Source: Mesorhizobium sp. (lineage in GTDB: Bacteria; Pseudomonadota; Alphaproteobacteria; Rhizobiales; Rhizobiaceae). Taken from it: a DNA stretch of 64,000 nt. Location of the stretch: positions 1-64,000 of the forward strand of contig NZ_SUHQ01000038.1 of NCBI RefSeq assembly GCF_004962245.1. The letters are read 5' to 3'. Under the pieces are notes generated by a model. That model did not search any database and was not told where the DNA came from. It worked only from the letters and a program-made list of their open reading frames with translations. The translations under genes were made by a program, and so were the position numbers. The stretch's first letter is position 1. Each line of letters opens with the position of its first letter. Positions 18,705 through 27,914 of this stretch are shown one piece after another.

Positions 18705-19714
18705 TTTACAGGTCAACGATCGCCCGTCAACCCAATCAGTTTCGCCATACCTTGGAAGTGGTCGGAACGCAGCTTCGCGACCTTGATCTCGCGCCATTTG
18801 AAAAGGGGACTGTCGTCGTTACAGGAATAGGCGCGAGTTACGAGGCAGCGGGGGTAGTGGCCGGTGAGCTGCAACGCCGCGGCAGACGAGCAAATACTTG
18901 GCGCGCAGTCGATCTCATGGAGCCGGGGGACCCTGGCGACGCGATCATAGTCTTTTCTGTCGGAGGAAGAAGCATCGAGCCAATCGCTGCACTCACCATC
19001 CACAGCACGTTACCATCCCTCGCGATTACAAGCGGAGGCAACGACCCGCTGTCACGCACCGCTTCGGCAGCACTTCGCTTCGAGTCCGGTCCGGATTCAC
19101 TGCCGTCGAGCACCGGCTACACAGGCTCGCTGCTGGCAGGCGGGCTGCTGATAGATGCGCTCTGCGGTGAAGACAGCTTCAATTGGAACGACATTCCTCT
19201 GATAGCAAGCGAGGTCTTGGAAACCTCTGCGAAAAAGATGGCACGCATTGGAGAAATGTTTCATGACCAGCGGGCGATCGATTGCGTTGGCGCGATATCG
19301 GCTTTGGGTACGGCGGGCGAGGCTTGTTTGCTCATTCGCGAGGCTGCGAGGGTGCCCACCGGCGTCGCAGACACGCTGCACTACTTGCACGGCCCGATGG
19401 AATCGATGGATCAGGCAACCGGGATTTTGATATTTGGTGACGGCCGCGAAGTGCGATTGGCGCAGGAATTGGCTGAAATCGGCTGTGCAGTTCTTCTGGT
19501 AACCGCAAGCGAGTCGCCTCAGGACGCCAAAAACCTAGCAGTTGTGAAGGTGCCATCTTTGCAGAACCGTGTGGGACGATCAATCGTGGACATCCTGCCC
19601 GCTCAGCTGCTAGCCGCAGAACTGTCCGACGCGGCCGGACTTACTGATGCCCAATTTCGTTATAGCCAAAATGACACAAAGGTGACCGTGAATGAATCGG
19701 AGCCCCGGGTCTGA
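18701..19714 (+). CDS. SIS-domain sugar isomerase/deaminase, GlmS-C/AgaS-like
   Basis: The ATG at 18701 overlaps the kinase stop and starts MIYRSTIARQPNQFRHTLEV; 337 residues. Two SIS domains: the first with VVTGIGASYEAAGVVAGEL and IIVFSVGGRSIEPIAAL, the second with ISALGTAGEACLLIREAARV and LHYLHGPMESMD. There is no glutaminase domain, so it resembles AgaS, FrlB or GlmS C-terminal isomerases that act on a phosphorylated amino sugar or ketosamine. With the kinase it forms a two-step route: phosphorylate, then isomerise or deaminate. Confidence 0.8.
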   Translation: MIYRSTIARQPNQFRHTLEVVGTQLRDLDLAPFEKGTVVVTGIGASYEAAGVVAGELQRRGRRANTWRAVDLMEPGDPGDAIIVFSVGGRSIEPIAALTIHSTLPSLAITSGGNDPLSRTASAALRFESGPDSLPSSTGYTGSLLAGGLLIDALCGEDSFNWNDIPLIASEVLETSAKKMARIGEMFHDQRAIDCVGAISALGTAGEACLLIREAARVPTGVADTLHYLHGPMESMDQATGILIFGDGREVRLAQELAEIGCAVLLVTASESPQDAKNLAVVKVPSLQNRVGRSIVDILPAQLLAAELSDAAGLTDAQFRYSQNDTKVTVNESEPRV

Positions 19715-20092
19715 GCACGCGCGTCACGAGATGACACGTTCCGGGCATCCTTCTTGGCCCTGATCAAGACAGCAACGGCGAGCCAGTGGCAGTGATCCCG
19801 CTGTCTCGAGGCCGTTGACGGGCAAGAATGCGTCGTGCTTCGCCTGCCGATTTCCATGCTACGCAGCATTCTGTTTCCAAAGGCGTATGAAACTTGGAAA
19901 GGTAACCCTACAATAAAACTATACACCGTGGAATTGTCTCGGCACTTCATCACGTCGACGGCCGCGAATAGCTCACCACGGGGAACACTGCATCGTGACG
20001 CCCTCTGCTTACTGAAGCTCGCTTTAGCATTGCTGACAGCAGCTTGGGGACCCATTCAGGGCGAGAATAAATAACTCCAGGACTAACGGACG
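19715..20092. other. 378-bp gap within sugar operon, no gene recognised
   Basis: Contains short open frames on both strands without family resemblance. Lower GC around 19880-19930. The gap separates the enzyme pair from the transporter genes and could hold a second promoter or a decayed gene. Confidence 0.4.
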
Positions 20093-20971
20093 ATGGCATC
20101 TTCCCGGCCTAAAGTGTCTTCGGCGCTCGTTACACCCGCGATCGCGTTCCTATGTCTTGCGACAGTCGTGCCGATTGCAGCTGTCATTGCCCTCTCGTTC
20201 GGTGACTTCAACATAGCCTTCCCGGAAAAGACGCGCTTTATCCGGCTTTACAATTACGCGCGGTTCTTGTCCGACGGTCGGTTTATCAACGCCGCGCTGG
20301 TTACGTTCATTTTGGTCGTCGTCCCCGTCGTCCTCCAATTACTGTGTGGATTAGCGTTGGCAATAGCGCTTAAGGAAAATCTCGTTGGCACACGGTGGAT
20401 GCGAGCATCTTTCCTGCTTCCGTCAATAATTCCGCCAGCGGTAGGCGGAATTGTGTGGAAGCTGTTCCTCATTCCTGGTGTGGGCGGCTTGTCTTATCTC
20501 GCAAGCTTGTTCGGTCACAATTTCGAAGCTGACTTACTTGGAAGCAAAACGTCAGCGCTTATCTCCGTGATCATCGTATCGATTTGGTTTGGCGTTCCCA
20601 TAGTTGCTTTGCTGCTTCTCTCGTCTTTGGACTCGATCCCAGACGAGATTTATGAGGCGGCAAACCTCGACGGAGCAAGTTGGGCCCAGGCGCAATGCCA
20701 TATTTCCATACCGCTCGTCTTACCTGCGATGGGAGCCGTCGCCGTGTTTCAAGCCTTAGAGGTCCTTGGGATTTTCCCCGTGATCTTCGTGTTGACAGGT
20801 GGCGGGCCGGCTGGGGCGACTGAACCCCTAAACTTCTACGCTTTCCTGACCGCATTTACATATCTCGATCTCGATTATTCCGCCGCAATTCTCGTGGCAT
20901 TCACAACAACGATCGTCGGCGTGTGTTTTTGGTCTATTCGCCAAATCTCGGCCACTCGCGTTGGGAGGTAA
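20093..20971 (+). CDS. Sugar ABC transporter permease (UgpA/MalF type)
   Basis: 292 residues with six hydrophobic spans and the cytoplasmic EAA loop near residue 190: DEIYEAANLDGASWAQAQCH...ISIPLVLPA, which docks to the ATPase. This is the MalF/UgpA subfamily of CUT1 sugar importers. Start ATG at 20093 follows AGGACTAACGG. Its last codons lie inside the first unit of an 81-bp tandem repeat that also contains the start of the next permease. No ATPase gene is in this block. Confidence 0.9.
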   Translation: MASSRPKVSSALVTPAIAFLCLATVVPIAAVIALSFGDFNIAFPEKTRFIRLYNYARFLSDGRFINAALVTFILVVVPVVLQLLCGLALAIALKENLVGTRWMRASFLLPSIIPPAVGGIVWKLFLIPGVGGLSYLASLFGHNFEADLLGSKTSALISVIIVSIWFGVPIVALLLLSSLDSIPDEIYEAANLDGASWAQAQCHISIPLVLPAMGAVAVFQALEVLGIFPVIFVLTGGGPAGATEPLNFYAFLTAFTYLDLDYSAAILVAFTTTIVGVCFWSIRQISATRVGR

Positions 20972-21098
20972 GCCCATGCATCGATACCTTGGACGTCACA
21001 TCTCCGAATATCATCCACTCGCCAAATCTCGGCCCCTCGCGTTGGGAGGTGAGCCCATGCGTCGGGACCTCGGACGTCACATCTACGGATACCTTGTC
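20937..21098 (+). repeat. Imperfect 81-bp tandem duplication at permease-permease junction
   Basis: The segment starting with CGCCAAATCTCGG at about 20939 recurs 81 bp later. Each unit holds the 3' end of permease 1 (GTTGGGAGGTAA or GTTGGGAGGTGA), a ribosome site and an ATG followed by codons for GRHI. The units differ at roughly ten positions, so the event is not recent. Because 81 is a multiple of three, the second permease can begin in either unit. Confidence 0.9.
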
Positions 21099-21881
21099 TC
21101 CGCTGCCTTTGCGCTATTCCTGTTCTCGCCGATATTGTGGACCCTATCGACATCTCTCAAACAGCCGACCGAGATGTTTCATTGGCCGCCCGTGATCGTG
21201 GGGGAGCCATCCGCTCAGCACTATACCGCGATAATCGCTGACAAGGACTTCTCTTCCGCGCTCATCAATTCAATTGTGGTCTCATGCAGCACCATCATAT
21301 TGACCATGGCGCTTTCCATCCCGGCAGCCTTTGGCATCTCTCATTTGCAGAAAACTGCGATGCGAAGGCTATTGACGCTGGTGTTGGCACTCCGGGCGGC
21401 GCCAGCGATGATCTACATCATCCCCTACTTTCTCTTTTTTCGCCAAGTACACCTCGTCGACACGAAGATTGCGCTGATCATCGTCAACACAATGTTCGCG
21501 GTTCCGCTTGCGATATGGTATTTGTCGGCGTTTTTTGACCAAGTGCCGCGTGAAATTGAAGAAGCCGCGATGATAGACGGCGCGTCAACGCTGCAGACGA
21601 TGACGCTAATCTCGATACCCATCGCCAAATCTGGTATCATGGCAACAGCAATACTGATATTTATTGGTTCGTGGAATGAGTTTCTTTTCGCGCTGACATT
21701 GACACGCGATGACGCAAAAACCGCAGCCGTCGCAATACTGAATTTCATGCCATTTGAGGGGACCGATTGGGGCAAGGCGGCAGCCGCATGCGTGCTTATG
21801 CTGGTCCCGATCGTGGTTTTCGTGCCGTTCGTAGAGAAATACGTCGCCGGCCCAACAACGACCGGTTCCGTGAAAGGGTAA
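20976..21881 (+). CDS. Sugar ABC transporter permease (UgpE/MalG type)
   Basis: From ATG 20976 it has 301 residues; from the second repeat unit (ATG 21057) it has 274, nearer to family length. Both starts have the same GGGAGGT ribosome site. The EAA motif is REIEEAAMIDGASTLQTMT followed by ISIPIAKSG, typical of the MalG/UgpE partner, with six membrane spans. It forms the channel with the preceding permease. The N-terminal 27 residues from the first unit (HRYLGRHISEYHPLAKS) are a repeat product and may be dispensable. Confidence 0.9.
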   Translation: MHRYLGRHISEYHPLAKSRPLALGGEPMRRDLGRHIYGYLVSAAFALFLFSPILWTLSTSLKQPTEMFHWPPVIVGEPSAQHYTAIIADKDFSSALINSIVVSCSTIILTMALSIPAAFGISHLQKTAMRRLLTLVLALRAAPAMIYIIPYFLFFRQVHLVDTKIALIIVNTMFAVPLAIWYLSAFFDQVPREIEEAAMIDGASTLQTMTLISIPIAKSGIMATAILIFIGSWNEFLFALTLTRDDAKTAAVAILNFMPFEGTDWGKAAAACVLMLVPIVVFVPFVEKYVAGPTTTGSVKG

Positions 21882-21905
21882 AACACTAGCTCAAGGAGAA
21901 AATCA

Positions 21906-23207
21906 ATGAGGTATCTTGGAATTCTTGCCGTTGCGTTCGGTGTTGCCGTCGGCGGGGGAGCGACGGCTCAACAGCGCTATGACGGCGCGAAAATAAAGGT
22001 CCTATCGACAAACTCGGCATACGATTTGGAGCTCAAAAAATTCGCGCACGAATTCACAGAGAAGACTGGCGCTGAAGTGCAGTTTGATCTCTTCGGTTAT
22101 GCGCCGACCGTTCAAAAAGTGTCGGTCGAGCTCCTAACGCGTTCAGATAGTTACGACGTGGTATACTTAGGGAGCGAGGAGTTCGGGCGATACGCATCTG
22201 GCGATATCCTGGAGCCGCTCGATAATTACATAGATATGAAGAGTGCGGATGTACATGATTTCATCGCTCCCGTGCTGCGCCTCTACAATAAGGACAGCAA
22301 ACAGATGGCATTTCCGCATTTCGCGGCGACACAGCTCCTGTATTATCGTGCCGACTTGTTCGAGAAAGCCGGAATCAAACAGCCACCGCAAACGTGGGAA
22401 GAGTTCCGTAATGATTGTGATCTGCTGAGAAAGGCAGACATTCAGTGCACGGCGCTACGGGGTCAACCGGATACTGGCGAGAATATATGGTTTTGGGGCC
22501 AGGTTCTTTATGGTTTTGGCGGTAAATATTTTGCGGACGAACCAGCGGATCTGACGCCCACGGTAAATTCGCCCGCTGCGGTGGAGGCGCTGAAATGGTA
22601 CACGGATGTGATGACCAATTTCACTGTGCCTGGGAGCATCTCAGCAACCTTCGATGATGTTGTCATCGCGATGCAGCAGGGCCGCATTGCTATGACTGTC
22701 GAAGGCGCTCCCACCGCAGGTCGCATTCTCGATCCCAAGCTGTCGAAGGTCGTCGGCAAGCTTGGGTTTGCTTTGCCCCCTGGCGGCGTAAGTGGGAGGT
22801 TCCCGCCCTTTGCGGGACAGGCGTATGTCATTCCAGCTGCATCAGAAAACAAGGCAGCTGCAGCGGCCTTCCTTCAATGGGCGACGAGTAAAGATCTCAT
22901 GAAGCGGATTTCGCTCGACAGCACCTTTGTCGCCATCACCAGGACATCGCTGTGGGACGATCCGGAAATCCGTGCGAAACATGACTATGATTATGGCCAT
23001 GGATCGTTTGCGGCAACGTATGCAGAAACGCTTCGCGGGGCGCCCGAGTGGTATTATCCTCGCATTCCAGAATTCAAGGAGATCGGCGATCGCCTTGGCC
23101 GTGCCCTGCAAGAAGCGGTTGTCAGGAGCAAGAGCCCAGAGGCTGCCTTGGACGATGCTCAAGGTGATGCGGTCGAAATCGTGAAGCGCGCTGGATACCT
23201 GAAATAG
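21906..23207 (+). CDS. Sugar ABC transporter substrate-binding protein (family 1)
   Basis: 433 residues with a Sec signal (residues 1-21, cleavage after ATAQ). Mature part KIKVLSTNSAYDLELKKFAH is followed by family 1 solute-binding features: VYLGSEEFGRYASGDILEPL, PHFAATQLLYYRADLFEKAG and WEEFRNDCDLL. It would capture the sugar in the periplasm and deliver it to the two permeases upstream. Ribosome site CAAGGAGAAAATCA precedes ATG 21906. A strong stem-loop follows the stop, common after binding-protein genes that need high mRNA levels. Confidence 0.9.
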   Translation: MRYLGILAVAFGVAVGGGATAQQRYDGAKIKVLSTNSAYDLELKKFAHEFTEKTGAEVQFDLFGYAPTVQKVSVELLTRSDSYDVVYLGSEEFGRYASGDILEPLDNYIDMKSADVHDFIAPVLRLYNKDSKQMAFPHFAATQLLYYRADLFEKAGIKQPPQTWEEFRNDCDLLRKADIQCTALRGQPDTGENIWFWGQVLYGFGGKYFADEPADLTPTVNSPAAVEALKWYTDVMTNFTVPGSISATFDDVVIAMQQGRIAMTVEGAPTAGRILDPKLSKVVGKLGFALPPGGVSGRFPPFAGQAYVIPAASENKAAAAAFLQWATSKDLMKRISLDSTFVAITRTSLWDDPEIRAKHDYDYGHGSFAATYAETLRGAPEWYYPRIPEFKEIGDRLGRALQEAVVRSKSPEAALDDAQGDAVEIVKRAGYLK

Positions 23208-23221
23208 CCGTTACACGTCGC

Positions 23222-23247
23222 CACCGGCGCGGTTTTGCGCGCCGGTG
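23222..23247 (+). terminator. Strong stem-loop after binding-protein gene
   Basis: CACCGGCGCG (23222-23231) and CGCGCCGGTG (23238-23247) form a perfect 10-bp stem with loop GTTTTG. No T-run follows, so it is more likely a 3' mRNA stabiliser or partial attenuator between the binding-protein and sulfatase genes than a full terminator. Confidence 0.6.
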
Positions 23248-23286
23248 CGCGCGCGAACTGAACCTCCATAGCGCGTGGGATGAGAG

Positions 23287-24765
23287 TTGAGGAACTTTAG
23301 TATAGTCTGGATTTGCAGCGATCAGCAGCGTTGGGACACCTTGCAGTGCCTAGGGTTCAAAGGCACGCAGACTCCCAATATTGACCGCCTGGCGGCGAGG
23401 GGCACGGCATTCGCCCGTGCGTATTGTCAGAGCCCTATCTGCACGCCGAGCCGAACGAGCTTTCTGACAGGCTTGTATCCGATCGCACACCAAGTGCATC
23501 AGAACGGCGCCGGCACATTTCCTTCGCATCTCGTTTTGCTCCCAAAACTGATGGCGAACGCCGGATACTATACAGGGCACATAGGAAAGCTGCACCTGTC
23601 TGCCACACGTGGCATGATAGAAAAGCGCCCCGATGATGGATTTGCCGAGTTCTACTGGAGCCCTGAGCCATTTCCGGAGTGGTCAGGCAACCACGACTAT
23701 CATGCGTGGATGTGGTCAAAAGGGGTCAATCCCGAAGCCTACTTCAAACCCTATCTTGACCAACACTATGGTCCGGGACCAGCCGCAGAATATCGGCAGG
23801 CGCGTTGGGCAGGCGATCGGGCTGAGCGCTTCATCAAGATGCATTCTGATCGTAGTTGGTATTTAGGCGTTAACATCGACGCGCCTCATCCGCCCCTCAA
23901 TCCCCCGCCAGACTACCTCAGGCGGTTCAATCCAAATGATATGCCTGATCCTGCGTTCAAGCCGATTGATCTCGAGCACCAGAAGAAATTTGAACGAGTC
24001 GATCAGCAAGCGAAATTCGCGGTGGATCCTTGGCACGCAGCAACAGACGCGGGTGAGGCGCACAACGACGAATTGGCAGGACCTACGCATGAAGCGCCAC
24101 CAACGAAGTTCAATATTTGGGAGATGAGAGCGGCCTATCACGCCGAGGTGGCACAGGTGGACGATCTGGTCGGCCGGATACTAGACACTTTGACGGAAAC
24201 CGGCCAGCTGGATCGCACGATCATCGTCTTCATGAGCGATCATGGTGATATGATGGGCGACCACGGCCTGCTCTACAAAGGCTGCCGGTTCTATGAGGGT
24301 GTGGTGCATGTCCCACTTGTGATTTCCGTGCCTGGCAGCCCAGCCCAAGGATCGGTGTCGAATGCACTTGTCGAGCTGGTCGATATTGCGCCCACATTGC
24401 TCTCGTTATCGGGGCTTGAGGTCCCAAAGGCCATGCAGGGGCTGTCACTCGACCAGATGCTGCTTGGGAACACTTCACTGGATTGCCATAAGCCATACGT
24501 TGTCAGTGAGTATCACAACTCCCTCAGGTTCCGCGGCAGCCGAGGGTCTCGCGCATCGATGTACTATGATGGACGTCACAAACTAAATGTATATCACGAT
24601 GTTGGAATAGGAGAGCTGTTCGATCATAAAGAGGACCCCAATGAGCATTATGACCTATGGGATAGCCACCATCACAGGGGGTTGAAATACGACCTATTAG
24701 GCCGCAGCTTTTCCGCAATGATGCTTAGAAGTGGATCCGGCCCGGAGAGAATTGAGGACTATTGA
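23287..24765 (+). CDS. Type I (formylglycine) sulfatase
   Basis: 492 residues starting with TTG at 23287 (MRNFSIVWICSDQQRWDTL). SPICTPSRTSFLTG carries the C-x-P-S-R motif; Cys52 is the residue converted to formylglycine. Metal-binding acidic residues appear early (CSDQQ) and late (FMSDHGDMMGDHGLLYKG), and HIGKLHLS supplies the conserved active-site Lys and His. It should hydrolyse a sulfate ester on a sugar. No signal peptide is seen, so it acts in the cytoplasm on an imported compound. It sits at the end of the transporter block; no formylglycine-generating enzyme is encoded nearby. Confidence 0.9.
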   Translation: MRNFSIVWICSDQQRWDTLQCLGFKGTQTPNIDRLAARGTAFARAYCQSPICTPSRTSFLTGLYPIAHQVHQNGAGTFPSHLVLLPKLMANAGYYTGHIGKLHLSATRGMIEKRPDDGFAEFYWSPEPFPEWSGNHDYHAWMWSKGVNPEAYFKPYLDQHYGPGPAAEYRQARWAGDRAERFIKMHSDRSWYLGVNIDAPHPPLNPPPDYLRRFNPNDMPDPAFKPIDLEHQKKFERVDQQAKFAVDPWHAATDAGEAHNDELAGPTHEAPPTKFNIWEMRAAYHAEVAQVDDLVGRILDTLTETGQLDRTIIVFMSDHGDMMGDHGLLYKGCRFYEGVVHVPLVISVPGSPAQGSVSNALVELVDIAPTLLSLSGLEVPKAMQGLSLDQMLLGNTSLDCHKPYVVSEYHNSLRFRGSRGSRASMYYDGRHKLNVYHDVGIGELFDHKEDPNEHYDLWDSHHHRGLKYDLLGRSFSAMMLRSGSGPERIEDY

Positions 24766-24914
24766 CCTTGGCGGACCGACGCCAGGAAGGTCACGAGCGA
24801 GGCATTGTTCTCGCGACCTTGGGGCCGCCCTCGGTCGATTGTCCAGAAATTGTTCGATAATTTATGGTATCTCGCTGCTCTTTCCTTCATTCATAAGGGG
24901 TGAGGATTGTGGAA

Positions 24915-25739
24915 ATGAGCGTCAACTCACCTGCAATGAAAGCGGCATCGCACGAGAGCATCTTGGCTCGCCTGCAGGACGACATCGATCGATTGCCCAA
25001 TGCGCTCGCTCGCATTGCCAAATACATTCTGGAAAACCCGGAAAAGGTGCTGCACCAATCGGTCGCGGAGCTAGGTGAATTCGCGGCCAGTGGTGAAGCG
25101 AGCATATTGCGGCTTTGCCGGCAGATAGGCTTTTCCGGCTTCCGCGACTTCAAGCTGGCATTGGCGGCCGAGATTGGCCGCCCGGGACTGCCTCCTACTG
25201 CTGCTGGAACTGCGGATAGCGCTCTGCAATCCTTGCACGACACCATGGCGCAAAACCTCAGCATCGCACACAACAATGCCGATTCCGAAACTCTCGCGAA
25301 GGTCGCCGCCGCGCTTGCGGCAAGCAGACGGATCGACCTCTACGGCGCCGGAATGTCCGGTATAACGGCAGAACTGCTTGCCTATCGGCTTTTGCGTGTC
25401 GGGCTAACGGCCTTTGCGTTCAGGAATTCCAACATGGCTCACGAAGTCGCCAGCGGGCTTAGTCCCGGATGCGTTGCGATCGGCCTTTCGATCTCCGGCC
25501 TCACGGTTGACACCGTCCAGTTCCTCAAGGGCGCCCGTTCTGCGGGGGCACTGACCGTCGCCATCACCAACCGCGCCCGCAGCCCGCTCGAGAAAGCGGC
25601 TGACTTCACCCTGCAGGCCTCCGGCCTTCAAGACCACCCGATCGGCGGCACCCTAACATCGACGATCGGCAAGATCTTTGTGATCGAAAGCCTCATGCTG
25701 GCGCTCGGAAAGGCGATGGATAAACCGGTTGCCAAATGA
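24915..25739 (+). CDS. RpiR/MurR-family transcriptional regulator (second)
   Basis: From ATG 24915 (MSVNSPAMKAASHESILARL) about 274 residues; a GTG at 24900 is possible. HTH domain: LPNALARIAKYILENPEKV and SGEASILRLCRQIGFSGF. SIS domain: IDLYGAGMSGITAELLAYRL and AIGLSISGLTVDTVQFLKGA. It lies between the sulfatase block and the complete ABC operon, in the direction of both, 74 bp before the ATPase gene, so it probably controls that operon. Confidence 0.9.
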   Translation: MSVNSPAMKAASHESILARLQDDIDRLPNALARIAKYILENPEKVLHQSVAELGEFAASGEASILRLCRQIGFSGFRDFKLALAAEIGRPGLPPTAAGTADSALQSLHDTMAQNLSIAHNNADSETLAKVAAALAASRRIDLYGAGMSGITAELLAYRLLRVGLTAFAFRNSNMAHEVASGLSPGCVAIGLSISGLTVDTVQFLKGARSAGALTVAITNRARSPLEKAADFTLQASGLQDHPIGGTLTSTIGKIFVIESLMLALGKAMDKPVAK

Positions 25740-25813
25740 AATTAAACTCCATATTGTCACGAAAATGAAATAAAGCACCGATAGAAGTCACGCCCACCGA
25801 AAGGGAACTCGGA

Positions 25814-26962
25814 ATGGCAGCGTTAGACCTTCACATCGACGACATCGGCAAGCGGTTTGGCGCGATTGATGTCCTGCGCGGCATCTGTCTAAGGGTTGCT
25901 GCGGGGGAGTTTGTGACACTGCTGGGGCCGTCCGGGTGTGGTAAATCAACGCTTCTTCGGATCATCGCGGGGCTGGAGCGTGCCGACCAGGGCCATGTGC
26001 GTGCAGGCGGCAGGGGGCTGGACGCGGTGGCGCCGAAGGACCGCGACCTAGCCTTCGTGTTCCAGAGCTACGCCCTTTATCCGCATCTGAGCGTGCACGA
26101 CAACATTGCTGCCCCGCTGGTCATGCGTGAGCTAAGCAGCTTGGAACGGCTTCCTGTGATTGGCGCGCTGCTGCCCGGAGCCATCCAACGCAAACGCTCG
26201 ATCCAGGAGCGGGTCCGGCAGACATCAGGGCTTCTCAAGCTCGACGCGCTGCTCGAGCGTCGACCGTCGGCGCTGTCGGGCGGGCAGCGCCAGCGCGTGG
26301 CTTTGGGACGCGCCATGGTGCGCAAGCCGAAGATCTTCCTGATGGACGAACCCTTGGCAAACCTGGACGCAGCGCTGCGCATCCATACGCGTGGCGAGAT
26401 CGCACGGCTTCACAAGGAAATGGAAACGACGACTATCTTCGTTACCCATGACCAGGCCGAGGCGGCAGCGCTTTCAGACCGCGTCGCAGTCATCTTTGGC
26501 GGCGAACTCCGTCAGGTCGCAGCCCCTGCCGATCTCTATCGCGAACCCGTCGATCTAGACGTAGCGCGCTTCCTGGCGCAGCCATTCCTGAACGAGCTGG
26601 CAGTGGCCGCACCTATAGGCGGCGCGCTCATGATCGGCGGCAGCAGGATCATCATTCGCGATGCGCTCGGATCCGGGCTGGCCGGAACGCTGGCCTTCCG
26701 CCCCGAGCATGCGACCCTGGCTGAGAAGGATCATCCAGGAGCCCTGCCGGTTCGCGTCACGCGCATTGAGCACGCAGGGATCGACGCTCACGTCTTTGTC
26801 GATGCCGAGGCCGGCGCTCAGTTCGTCGCCCGCATTTCCGCCGAGCGCGCGCGATCACTGCGTGACGGCGACAATCTGGGACTGACCATCGACGCTGAAC
26901 AGGCATGGTTCTTTCCTTCCAACGGCTCGCGCCAGCGTGGCGATCACAGCGGGGCAGCCTGA
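25814..26962 (+). CDS. Sugar ABC transporter ATPase (UgpC/MalK type)
   Basis: 382 residues with Walker A GPSGCGKST (near 41-49), Q-loop FVFQSYALYPHLS, signature LSGGQRQRVALGRAM, Walker B IFLMDEPLANLDA and the switch His in FVTHDQAEA. The C-terminal 120 residues form a MalK-type regulatory domain. An unusual insertion of about 20 residues lies between Q-loop and signature (LERLPVIGALLPGAIQRKRS). It is the only transporter ATPase in the window and may serve both permease sets. Next gene starts one base after its stop. Confidence 0.95.
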   Translation: MAALDLHIDDIGKRFGAIDVLRGICLRVAAGEFVTLLGPSGCGKSTLLRIIAGLERADQGHVRAGGRGLDAVAPKDRDLAFVFQSYALYPHLSVHDNIAAPLVMRELSSLERLPVIGALLPGAIQRKRSIQERVRQTSGLLKLDALLERRPSALSGGQRQRVALGRAMVRKPKIFLMDEPLANLDAALRIHTRGEIARLHKEMETTTIFVTHDQAEAAALSDRVAVIFGGELRQVAAPADLYREPVDLDVARFLAQPFLNELAVAAPIGGALMIGGSRIIIRDALGSGLAGTLAFRPEHATLAEKDHPGALPVRVTRIEHAGIDAHVFVDAEAGAQFVARISAERARSLRDGDNLGLTIDAEQAWFFPSNGSRQRGDHSGAA

Positions 26963-26963
26963 C

Positions 26964-27914
26964 ATGGCCTTAGCCAACGACATTCCGCTCAGTTCCTTAG
27001 CTCCGAACACTGCAGGCAGCTACCGGCCGGCTCGGGCCCAGGCGCAAGCTGGCATAATTCTGTCCGTGCCGGCGACGCTGTTGCTTGTTGCCCTTGTCAT
27101 CGGACCCGCCATTCTTGTCTTCTTTCTGTCCTTCACGAATGCGTCGCTCGGCTTGGCCGGAATCCAATTCATCGGGGTTGCTAATTATACGCGCATGTTG
27201 ACCGACCCTGGCTTTGCTCAGAGTCTGCGCAACACCGCGCTCTATGTGGCTGTGGTCGTGCCGACGGCAATCGGGTGGGGGCTGCTCGTCGCCGTTTTGA
27301 TCGCTAGATCGCGGTTCGCAGTTCTCTATCGAACCGCTTACTTTCTGCCCGTGGCTGCAAGCTTGGTTGCTCTCGCGACCGCGTGGGAAGCAATCCTGCA
27401 TCCAAGTCTGGGTTTTGCCAACACGCTGCTGCAGCTCCTGGGCGCATCGCCCGTCAGGTTCCTGTCCGACCCGGCGACGGCCATATATGCGCTCGCGGCG
27501 ATCGGCGTCTGGCAGTTGGTTGGCTTCAACATGATCCTTTTCCTGGCTGGCCTTTCGACCATTCCAGAGGAGCTCTACGAAGCTGCGACTATCGACGGGG
27601 CGGACAGGGGACTGAAGCGCTTCCTTCTGGTCACCTGGCCGATGCTGGCGCCAGTTACGGTGTTCGTCACCGTGATGACAATTATCCGCGCCTTTTCGGT
27701 TTTCGAAACGGTCGCGGTCCTCACACAGGGAGGGCCGATGAAATCTACCTCCGTCGTTCTTTACACTTTTTATGAAGAAGGTTTCCGCTTCTTCCGCGTC
27801 GGATATGCTTCTGCGATCTCCGTTTCCTTTTTTGTCTTCGTGACTTTCCTGTCGCTCGTCCAGATGCGCGTCTCCGAGCGTCGGGCGCGCTGGAAAGCAA
27901 ATGGAGGCCAGTGA
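26964..27914 (+). CDS. Sugar ABC transporter permease (UgpA type)
   Basis: ATG 26964 (MALANDIPLSS) lies one base past the ATPase stop. 316 residues, six spans starting near residue 30, EAA motif EELYEAATIDGADRGLKRF followed by LVTWPMLAP. Subfamily CUT1. It overlaps the next permease by one base (TGATG), showing translational coupling. Confidence 0.9.
   Translation: MALANDIPLSSLAPNTAGSYRPARAQAQAGIILSVPATLLLVALVIGPAILVFFLSFTNASLGLAGIQFIGVANYTRMLTDPGFAQSLRNTALYVAVVVPTAIGWGLLVAVLIARSRFAVLYRTAYFLPVAASLVALATAWEAILHPSLGFANTLLQLLGASPVRFLSDPATAIYALAAIGVWQLVGFNMILFLAGLSTIPEELYEAATIDGADRGLKRFLLVTWPMLAPVTVFVTVMTIIRAFSVFETVAVLTQGGPMKSTSVVLYTFYEEGFRFFRVGYASAISVSFFVFVTFLSLVQMRVSERRARWKANGGQ

Noticed and set aside
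20937..21098. Repeated units as a possible CRISPR array
   Set aside because: There are only two directly adjacent copies, no spacers and no cas gene. It is a tandem duplication in a coding junction.
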